Positions 20,465 through 26,379 of a stretch of 26,379 nucleotides of DNA are shown in pieces. The notes beneath the pieces are model-generated. The model did no database searches and was not told where the DNA came from. It was given only the letters and a program-made list of their open reading frames with translations. Origin of the DNA: Clostridium sp. CAG:1193 (GTDB taxonomy: Bacteria; Bacillota_I; Bacilli_A; RF39; UBA660); the NCBI GenBank assembly GCA_000436255.1, contig HF990809.1:45643-72021 (forward strand). Direction: 5' to 3'. Each line of letters starts with the position of its first letter. The stretch's first letter is position 1. The translations under genes were made by a program, and so were the position numbers.

Positions 20465-20688
20465 TGCGTAAGGTATTAATTAATGAAGTGTATCATCACT
20501 TCAAAGGGCATGACTACAAAGTATTAAGTGTAGCAAGACATAGTAAAGATTTATCTTACTTTGTTGTATATGAAAATATAGAAAGTCATGAAGTATGGGT
20601 TAGACCATACGATGAATTTATTAGTCTTGTAGATACTAAAAAGTATCCGAGTGTAAAACAAAAATATAGATTTGAATTAAAAAAATAA
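20464..20688 (+). CDS. DUF1653 family protein
   Basis: This 74-residue protein matches the DUF1653 pattern: VYHHFKGHDYKVLSVARHSKD, FVVYENIESHEVWVRPYDEF and a C-terminal RF. The family is a small beta-rich domain of unknown function, often described with Y-HFKG and WVRP motifs. The gene starts in a TAATG overlap with rplJ and is 14 bases upstream of rplL, so it is translated from the L10-L12 message, probably by coupling. In the usual Bacillus arrangement rplL follows rplJ directly. Function is unknown; the context only suggests constitutive co-expression with the ribosomal stalk. Confidence 0.88.
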   Translation: MRKVLINEVYHHFKGHDYKVLSVARHSKDLSYFVVYENIESHEVWVRPYDEFISLVDTKKYPSVKQKYRFELKK

Positions 20689-20702
20689 AGGAGGAAAGTT
20701 AA

Positions 20703-21068
20703 ATGGCTAAGTTAACAAAAGAAAGTTTTATTGAAAGCTTAAAAGAAATGACATTATTAGAAGTTAAGGAATTAGTAGATGCTATGAAGGAGGAATTTGG
20801 TGTTGATCCATCAGCTGTTGCTGTTGCTGCTGCTCCTGTACAAGAAGCAAAAGAAGAAAAATCAACATTTGATCTAGTATTAACAAGTGCTGGTGCTAAT
20901 AAGATAGCAGTTATTAAGATTGTTAGAGAAATTACTGGTTTAGGACTTGTTGAAGCTAAGAACTTAACTGAAGCTGGTGGCGCATTAAAAGAAAACATCA
21001 AGAAAGAAGAAGCTGAAGAATTAAAAGCTAAGTTAGAAGAAGCTGGCGCTAGTGTTGAATTAAAATAA
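20703..21068 (+). CDS. rplL: Ribosomal protein L7/L12
   Basis: L7/L12 is the multi-copy stalk protein that recruits translational GTPases. The 121-residue protein has the N-terminal dimerisation domain (LTKESFIESLKEMTLLEVKELVDAMKEEFGV), an Ala/Val-rich hinge (AVAVAAAPVQEAKEEK) and the C-terminal factor-binding domain (KIAVIKIVREITGLGLVEAK, then EAEELKAKLEEAGASVELK). Length is normal. AAGGAGG is seven bases before the ATG. A strong terminator follows, ending the rplJ unit. Confidence 0.98.
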   Translation: MAKLTKESFIESLKEMTLLEVKELVDAMKEEFGVDPSAVAVAAAPVQEAKEEKSTFDLVLTSAGANKIAVIKIVREITGLGLVEAKNLTEAGGALKENIKKEEAEELKAKLEEAGASVELK

Positions 21069-21080
21069 TTGAGTTTATAG

Positions 21081-21108
21081 CATCCGAGATATCTCGGGTG
21101 TTTTTTTT
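21081..21108 (+). terminator. Intrinsic terminator after rplL
   Basis: CATCCGAG (21081-21088) pairs with CTCGGGTG (21093-21100), with one G-T pair, followed by eight T residues. It is the most GC-rich terminator in the window. Confidence 0.92.
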
Positions 21109-21138
21109 ACATTTTTTTACAAATAAATCAAACTGTTT

Positions 21139-21167
21139 TTGATTATTTTTATCTTGTATGTTAAAAT
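21139..21167 (+). promoter_or_regulatory. Promoter of the 21185-21785 gene pair
   Basis: TTGATT (21139-21144), 17 bases and TAAAAT (21162-21167) preceded by TGT, an extended -10. The transcript would start within a few bases of the ribosome binding site GGTGAG. Confidence 0.65.
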
Positions 21168-21184
21168 TATAATGGGTGAGTGTA

Positions 21185-21568
21185 ATGGATAATGAATATA
21201 TAAGAATAAAAAATATAAAAAAGTATTCAAATAGAAATTTAACTAATGCAAGAATGAATTTAAATAGGGAATTAGATAACAACCATAGTGACCAAATAAA
21301 ATCTAAAGCGGAGATAGGTCTTGGAGCTTTAATGATGGTTACTGTTGCGGTATGTAGATTATCTCAAGATCCAACTGTTATGCAAGATGCTCTAGCATAT
21401 ATGCCAGCTTTCTTTGGAGGACTTGGCTTAGCTACTAAAAAAGGAGTAGATTTAGCGCGACAAATAGCAGTAAAAGCAAATCTTGTTGATGAGTTAGATT
21501 GCGTAGAAGAAGAGCTTTATGAAAGAGGGTTTGATTTAGAAGATGATGGATATGCAAATAGATATTAA
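21185..21568 (+). CDS. Unrecognised protein with central hydrophobic region
   Basis: I do not recognise this 127-residue protein. The first 40 residues are polar and basic (YIRIKNIKKYSNRNLTNARMNLN). Residues about 46-60 (IGLGALMMVTVAVCRL) and 70-87 (ALAYMPAFFGGLGLATK) are hydrophobic and could be membrane segments or buried helices. The end is acidic (LVDELDCVEEELYERGFDLEDDG). GGTGAG supports ATG 21185; an upstream in-frame GTG at 21176 overlaps that site. It overlaps the next gene by 26 bases, and the two share a promoter and terminator. It occupies the place where Bacillus has the ybxB methyltransferase, to which it is not similar. Confidence 0.7.
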   Translation: MDNEYIRIKNIKKYSNRNLTNARMNLNRELDNNHSDQIKSKAEIGLGALMMVTVAVCRLSQDPTVMQDALAYMPAFFGGLGLATKKGVDLARQIAVKANLVDELDCVEEELYERGFDLEDDGYANRY

Positions 21569-21785
21569 AGATGTTCTTACTTTAGAAGATGATAGTGATT
21601 ATGTGGTAGTTAGTAAAATAGACTATGAAGGAATAACTTACCTATATTTAGTAAGTCTTTCTGATAATGATTCTAAGATATATAAATTAAAATATGATGG
21701 TGTTTGTGAGGTTACTGATGCTAATATGATTAGAATTTTAGTACCAATGCTTTATCAAAAAGCAAGTCAAACTATTACTGAATAA
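21543..21785 (+). CDS. Small protein, possibly DUF1292-like
   Basis: The protein of up to 80 residues reads as alternating beta strands: DVLTLEDDSDYVVVSKIDYE, GITYLYLVSLSD, then KIYKLKYDGVCEVTD. An acidic start, a Tyr-rich GxxYLYLV strand and a final EVTD resemble DUF1292 (YrzB-like) proteins in layout, but I cannot confirm membership. ATGs at 21543, 21546 and 21552 are all possible and none has a strong ribosome binding site. The overlap with the upstream gene suggests coupled translation. It is followed by a terminator just before the rpoB promoter. Confidence 0.65.
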   Translation: MMDMQIDIKDVLTLEDDSDYVVVSKIDYEGITYLYLVSLSDNDSKIYKLKYDGVCEVTDANMIRILVPMLYQKASQTITE

Positions 21786-21810
21786 AAAGACGAATTTAAC
21801 GTCTTTTTTC
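21785..21810 (+). terminator. Intrinsic terminator upstream of rpoB
   Basis: AAAAGACG (21785-21792) pairs with CGTCTTTT (21800-21807) around AATTTAA, followed by further T residues. Confidence 0.85.
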
Positions 21811-21868
21811 TTTTAGATAAAAAAATTGCAAAAAGTCAATAAAAATTACATAAATTTTAGAATTTGCG

Positions 21869-21897
21869 TTGACTTTACTGTAAATATTTGCTAAAAT
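21869..21897 (+). promoter_or_regulatory. rpoBC promoter, extended -10
   Basis: TTGACT (21869-21874), 17 bases and TAAAAT (21892-21897) preceded by TGC. The leader of about 68 bases can form ACTATGTCA/TGACAAAGT (21909-21917 with 21933-21941, one mismatch); no function is known. Confidence 0.75.
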
Positions 21898-21971
21898 TTT
21901 AAATTGGTACTATGTCACTTTTTATACGTAAATGACAAAGTTCTTTGAAATATTTATAATGGGGTGAAAAG

Positions 21972-24900
21972 ATGGCTTATAAGTTAAAAAAGTTTGGATC
22001 TTATCGTGAAAGAGCTGATTTTTCTAAGGTTGGCAACTTCTTAGAATTACAAGATTTACTTGAGATTCAAAAAAAATCATATGAATGGTTCAGGTTAGAA
22101 GGAATAAAAGAGGTATTAAATGACTTATTTCCAATTGAAAGTTTTTCAGGAAATCTTTCTTTGGATTTTGGAGATTATGTTTTTGAAACACCAAGACATT
22201 CAATTAAAGAATGTAAAGATAGAAATCTAACATATGCTTCTCCTTTAATAGTTCAAGCAAGACTATTTAATAATGAAACTGGTGAAGTAAAGGAACAAGA
22301 AATATTCTTAGGAGATATGCCATTAATGACAGAAGGTGGAACTTTTATAGTTAATGGTGCAGAAAGAGTTATCGTTTCTCAGTTAGTAAGATCACCAAGT
22401 GTTTATTACACAAAAGAAATTGATAAAAATGGTAGATCTATTTTTGCGTGTCAAGTTATACCAACACGTGGTACATGGCTTGAATATGAAATAGATGCAA
22501 GAGATGTACTATATGTAAGAATAGATAGAACAAGAAAAGTTCCTATTACTACATTACTTCGTGCATTTGGTTTATCAAATGATAATGATATTATTGCTTT
22601 ATATGGAGAAGATGATTATATAGTAAATACTATAGCAAAAGATTCTACTAAAAATACAGATGAAGCATTAATAGAAATATATGAAAAGTTAAGACCAGGT
22701 GAACCAGCAACACTTGATAGTGCTAAAAACCAATTAATTACTAGATTCTTTGATGAATTTAGATATGATTTAGCTAAAGTTGGACGTTACAAATTTAACA
22801 GAAAACTTGATGTTTGTGAAAGGTTAATTAATTGCAAAATAGCAGAAGATATTAAAGTAGATGGAAAAGTTGTTGTTGAAAAAGGCACTTTAATTACTAA
22901 AGAAATATTAGATGAATTAAAACCAATATTTAAATCTGGTTATGGAAAAAGAAAAGTATTAATTAATGAAGAATTAGACGATTATGATATGATTCAAGAG
23001 GTTAAAGTGTATTCAAATATTAACCCTGAAAAAGTAATATCTATAATTGGTAATGATCAAGATTTAGAAGTAAAAAGATTAACCATTTCAGATGTTTATG
23101 CATCAGTATCTTATTATTTAAATCTATTACAAGGAATTGGTTCATTAGATGAAATAGATCATCTTGCTAATAGACGTGTAAGACAAGTAGGAGAACTTTT
23201 ACAAAATCAGTTTAGAATTGGTCTTGCAAGAATGGAAAGAATAATAAGAGATAAAATGAGTACTGTTGATTTAGCAACTGTTACTCCAAAGGTATTAGTT
23301 AATATAAGACCACTTACTGCAATTATTAAAGAATTATTTGGTTCATCACAGTTATCTCAATTTATGGATCAAATTAACCCAATTGCAGAATTAACAAATA
23401 AAAGACGTTTATCTGCATTAGGTCCAGGTGGACTTTCAAGAGATAGGGCAGGTATGGAAGTTCGTGACGTTAATGTATCACACTATGGTAGAATTTGCCC
23501 TATTGAATCTCCAGAAGGACAAAATATAGGACTTATAACTTCTCTTGCAAGTTATGCTAAGATAAATGATTATGGATTTATAATGACTCCATATAAAAGA
23601 GTTAAAGATTGTAAGTTATTAGATCAAATAGATTATTTGACTGCCGATGAAGAATCAGATTATGTAATAAGTCAAGCAACAGTTGGTTTAAATGCTGATA
23701 AAACTGAAATAACAGATGAAACAGTTATTGCACGTTATAGAGGAGAAAATATAATTGTTAAGAGTAATCAAGTAGATTATATAGATGTATCTCCACAACA
23801 AATAATAGCAGTAACTACTGCATGTATTCCTTTCTTGGATCACGATGATGCTACTCGTGCTCTAATGGGTGCAAACATGCAACGTCAAGCATTACCTTTG
23901 TTAAAGCCAGAAGCACCTTTAGTTGCTACAGGTATTGAACATATAGCAGCAAAAGATAGTGGAGCTGTTGTAGTTGCAAAAGCTGATGGTGTTGTTGAAT
24001 ATGTTGATGGAAGAAAAATAATTGTTAAAAATGCATTAGGAAAAGATGTATATCAATTATTAAATTTTGAAAGAAGTAATATTGCTACTTGTTATCATCA
24101 AAGACCAATAGTAAGAAAGGGAGATGCTGTTAAAGTTGGACAAGTAATAGCAGATGGTCCAAGTACAGACCTTGGTGAACTTGCATTAGGTAAAAACATG
24201 GTAGTAGCATTTATGACATTCCAAGGATATAACTATGAAGATGCAGTTATATTAAATGAAAGAATTGTTAAAGATGATGCATTTACATCATTAAAAATAG
24301 AAAATTATGAAATTCAATGCAGAGAAACTAAATTAGGACCAGAAGAGATTACTCGTGATATTCCAAATGTTAGTGAAGAAGCAAGACGTAATCTTGATTC
24401 AAGAGGTATTGTTAAAGTAGGTACCGAGGTTAAAGATGGTGATATTTTAGTCGGTAAAGTTACTCCAAAAGGTATGGTTGAACTTACTTCAGAAGAGAAA
24501 CTATTACATGCAATATTTGGAGAAAAGACTCGTGAAGTTCGTGATACTTCTCTTCGTGTAGACCATGGAGAAGGTGGAATTGTTCATGAAGTAAAAATAA
24601 CTACTAAGAAAGATTCTGATGAATTACCAAGTGGTGTAAACATGGTAGTTAGGGTATCTATTATACAAAAACGTAAAATAGGCGTAGGTGACAAAATGTC
24701 AGGTCGTCACGGTAATAAGGGTGTTGTATCATTAGTATTACCAAGAGAAGATATGCCATATTTACCTGATGGTACTCCAGTTGATATTATGTTAAATCCA
24801 CAGGGTGTTCCATCTCGTATGAATATAGGACAGATACTAGAACTTCATTTAGGTATGGCTGCTAAGAAATTAGGATTGCATACAGCAACTCCAGTATTTG

Positions 24901-25571
24901 ATGGCGCAAGTATACAAGATATCGATGAATTAAGAGAAGAAGCTGGTATAGATAAAGATTATAAGACAGTATTATATGATGGACGTACTGGTGAACCATT
25001 TGATAATAGAATAAGTGTTGGTGTCATGTATATGATTAAGTTATATCACATGGTTGATGATAAAATACATGCTAGAAGTACAGGACCTTATTCGCTTGTT
25101 ACACAACAACCTCTTGGTGGTAAAGCACAATTTGGTGGACAGAGATTTGGAGAAATGGAAGTTTGGGCTCTATATGCTTATGGTGCTGCAAATATTCTTC
25201 AAGAAATACTTACTGTTAAATCAGATGATGTTGTTGGTCGTGTAAAGGTATATGAAGCTTTAGTTAAGGGTAATTTAATCAAACAAGCAGGAGTTCCAGA
25301 ATCATTTAGAGTATTGGTTAAGGAATTTCAAGCGTTAGGATTAGATATATCTATGATAGATGAAAATAATCAAATTATTGATATTAAACAACTTGAAGAA
25401 GAAGAATCTAAAGAGAATGCAATATTATCTATAGACGAAATAAAAGATGAAGTAAAAGATCCACTTCCAATGAATGAAGATGATGAAGACTTGGAAGATG
25501 ATGATATGGAAGATTTCGAGCCAGACTTTGATGATAATATTGAAGAAGAAGATTTTGGGGGTGAAGAATAA
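21972..25571 (+). CDS. rpoB: DNA-directed RNA polymerase beta subunit
   Basis: The 1199-residue protein is a complete beta subunit. SVGRS-like VIVSQLVRSPSVYY lies near residue 136-150, the rifampicin cluster GSSQLSQFMDQINPIAELTN at 457-476, KRRLSALGPGGLSRDRAG after it, GQNIGLI, and the active-site stretch GDKMSGRHGNKGVVS near 905. QPLGGKAQFGGQRFGEMEVW near the end contacts beta'. The last 50 residues are highly acidic (DDEDLEDDDMEDFEPDFDD). Position 476, equivalent to E. coli 526, is Asn instead of His. GGGGTG lies eight bases before the ATG. It has its own promoter; its TAA overlaps the ATG of rpoC by one base. Confidence 0.98.
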   Translation: MAYKLKKFGSYRERADFSKVGNFLELQDLLEIQKKSYEWFRLEGIKEVLNDLFPIESFSGNLSLDFGDYVFETPRHSIKECKDRNLTYASPLIVQARLFNNETGEVKEQEIFLGDMPLMTEGGTFIVNGAERVIVSQLVRSPSVYYTKEIDKNGRSIFACQVIPTRGTWLEYEIDARDVLYVRIDRTRKVPITTLLRAFGLSNDNDIIALYGEDDYIVNTIAKDSTKNTDEALIEIYEKLRPGEPATLDSAKNQLITRFFDEFRYDLAKVGRYKFNRKLDVCERLINCKIAEDIKVDGKVVVEKGTLITKEILDELKPIFKSGYGKRKVLINEELDDYDMIQEVKVYSNINPEKVISIIGNDQDLEVKRLTISDVYASVSYYLNLLQGIGSLDEIDHLANRRVRQVGELLQNQFRIGLARMERIIRDKMSTVDLATVTPKVLVNIRPLTAIIKELFGSSQLSQFMDQINPIAELTNKRRLSALGPGGLSRDRAGMEVRDVNVSHYGRICPIESPEGQNIGLITSLASYAKINDYGFIMTPYKRVKDCKLLDQIDYLTADEESDYVISQATVGLNADKTEITDETVIARYRGENIIVKSNQVDYIDVSPQQIIAVTTACIPFLDHDDATRALMGANMQRQALPLLKPEAPLVATGIEHIAAKDSGAVVVAKADGVVEYVDGRKIIVKNALGKDVYQLLNFERSNIATCYHQRPIVRKGDAVKVGQVIADGPSTDLGELALGKNMVVAFMTFQGYNYEDAVILNERIVKDDAFTSLKIENYEIQCRETKLGPEEITRDIPNVSEEARRNLDSRGIVKVGTEVKDGDILVGKVTPKGMVELTSEEKLLHAIFGEKTREVRDTSLRVDHGEGGIVHEVKITTKKDSDELPSGVNMVVRVSIIQKRKIGVGDKMSGRHGNKGVVSLVLPREDMPYLPDGTPVDIMLNPQGVPSRMNIGQILELHLGMAAKKLGLHTATPVFDGASIQDIDELREEAGIDKDYKTVLYDGRTGEPFDNRISVGVMYMIKLYHMVDDKIHARSTGPYSLVTQQPLGGKAQFGGQRFGEMEVWALYAYGAANILQEILTVKSDDVVGRVKVYEALVKGNLIKQAGVPESFRVLVKEFQALGLDISMIDENNQIIDIKQLEEEESKENAILSIDEIKDEVKDPLPMNEDDEDLEDDDMEDFEPDFDDNIEEEDFGGEE

Positions 25572-26379
25572 TGGATGCTAATAGATTTGATGGAATAAGA
25601 ATTGGTATTGCTTCACCTGAAAAGATACGTGAATGGTCATATGGTGAAGTAAAGAAAGCTGAAACTATAAACTATAGAACATTAAAACCAGAAAAAGACG
25701 GACTTTTCTGTGAAAAAATATTTGGACCAACTAAGGACTATGAATGTTCTTGTGGTAAATACAAAAGATTAAGATATAAAGGAATTATTTGCGATAGATG
25801 TGGAGTAGAAGTTACTAAATCAAAAGTAAGACGTGAACGTATGGGTCATATCGAGCTTGCTGCTCCTGTCTCTCATATCTGGTTTTTTAAAGGGACACCA
25901 TCAAGAATGGGACTTGTTCTTGATATGTCTCCAAGAGACTTAGAGGAAGTATTATACTTCGTATCTTATGTAGTTATTGACCCAGGAATTACACCACTTC
26001 AAAAGAAACAAACATTATCTGATAAAGAGTATCATGCTTTTTATGAAAAGTATGGTGATGGCTTTGAAGTAGGTATGGGTGCTGAAGCTATAAGGAAATT
26101 ATTAGAAGAAGTAGATGTAGAAAAGGAATTAGAAACATTAAATAAAGAGCTTGCTAATGCAGTAGGTCAAAAAAGAGTTAGATTAGTTAAAAGACTTGAG
26201 GTTTTAGATGCATTTGTAAAATCAGGAAATAAACCAGAATGGATGATTTTAACTGCTCTTCCTGTTATACCGCCAGAACTTAGACCAATGATTCAAATTG
26301 ATGGTGGTAGATTTGCTACATCTGATTTAAATGATTTATATAGAAGAGTCATAAACAGAAATAATCGTTTAAAGAAATT
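25571..26379 (+). CDS. rpoC: DNA-directed RNA polymerase beta' subunit, 5' part
   Basis: The first 269 codons are in the window; the gene runs off the right edge and the frame is open throughout. It starts MDANRFDGIRIGIASPEKIREW, the usual beta' start. The N-terminal zinc ribbon is formed by Cys59, Cys61, Cys74 and Cys77 (ECSCGKYKR, ICDRCGVE). RRERMGHIELAAPVSHIWFF and SRMGLVLDMSPRDLEEVLYF follow, then IPPELRPMIQIDGGRFATSD in the clamp, and NDLYRRVINRNNRL at the edge. The TAATG overlap with rpoB implies coupled translation. Confidence 0.98.
   Translation, partial: MDANRFDGIRIGIASPEKIREWSYGEVKKAETINYRTLKPEKDGLFCEKIFGPTKDYECSCGKYKRLRYKGIICDRCGVEVTKSKVRRERMGHIELAAPVSHIWFFKGTPSRMGLVLDMSPRDLEEVLYFVSYVVIDPGITPLQKKQTLSDKEYHAFYEKYGDGFEVGMGAEAIRKLLEEVDVEKELETLNKELANAVGQKRVRLVKRLEVLDAFVKSGNKPEWMILTALPVIPPELRPMIQIDGGRFATSDLNDLYRRVINRNNRLKK

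Noticed and set aside
1..26379. CRISPR arrays, insertion sequences, prophage genes, tRNA or rRNA genes
   Set aside because: None seen on either strand; all long minus-strand frames lie opposite well-supported + strand genes and have no recognisable products.
1..26379. TGA read as tryptophan, suggested by the Mollicutes-like RpoB residue
   Set aside because: TGA ends ricT, yabP and yabQ at natural family ends, and Trp positions in MetG, NusG and RpoB use TGG.

Overview
The window is strongly AT-rich chromosomal DNA from a low-GC Bacillota. TGA ends genes (for example at 386-388 and 13370-13372), so the genetic code is standard. It carries ricT, spoVT, yabG, veg, spoVG, yabP, yabQ, divIC, mrnC, rlmB, sigH, secE, nusG, rplKAJL and rpoBC in essentially the Bacillus subtilis order, but with many of the usual intervening genes missing. 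These include yabA, the GIY-YIG gene, rnmV, ispE, purR, glmU, prs, the rpmG copy, gltX/cysS and the ybxB methyltransferase. The sporulation genes suggest a lineage that forms spores, or did until recently. RpoB has Asn at the Escherichia coli 526 position, a known trait of Mollicutes. My best inference is an uncultured, genome-reduced Bacilli-type gut organism near the Mollicutes branch; I cannot place it more precisely.

Layout. 2-5878: end of ricT, trmN6, rsmI, pth, mfd (tRNA/rRNA modification, peptidyl-tRNA recycling, transcription-coupled repair). 5978-6556: spoVT behind a forespore-type promoter. 6576-8836: a promoter, a methionine T-box riboswitch, dut and metG. 8872-9404: two small unrecognised membrane proteins. 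9447-11644: tatD, a 3D-domain cell-wall protein, rsmA. 11699-13656: yabG, veg, spoVG, yabP, yabQ. 13703-16502: divIC, mrnC, rlmB, sigH, secE, nusG. 16571-18463: a 630-residue repeat protein inserted between nusG and rplK. 18600-21068: rplK, rplA, rplJ, a DUF1653 gene, rplL, with L1- and L10-type RNA operators. 21185-21785: two unrecognised small genes. 21972-26379: rpoB and the start of rpoC.

All genes found are on the + strand. No gap without a gene exceeds 300 bases; the longest (6557-6821) is filled by the T-box leader. Several short intrinsic terminators divide the region into small units. I see no tRNA, rRNA, insertion sequence, prophage or CRISPR.

The main points for a second look are: two nearly identical perfect palindromes, each just upstream of the ribosome binding site of rsmI and of pth; an in-frame 8-residue tandem duplication in ribosomal protein L11; the repeat protein interrupting the nusG-rplK junction; a DUF1653 gene between L10 and L7/L12; a Met T-box placing dUTPase under methionyl-tRNA control; a possible attenuator before secE; and Asn in the rifampicin pocket of RpoB. 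I did not find a clearly new multi-gene system. The most unusual single locus is the repeat protein.
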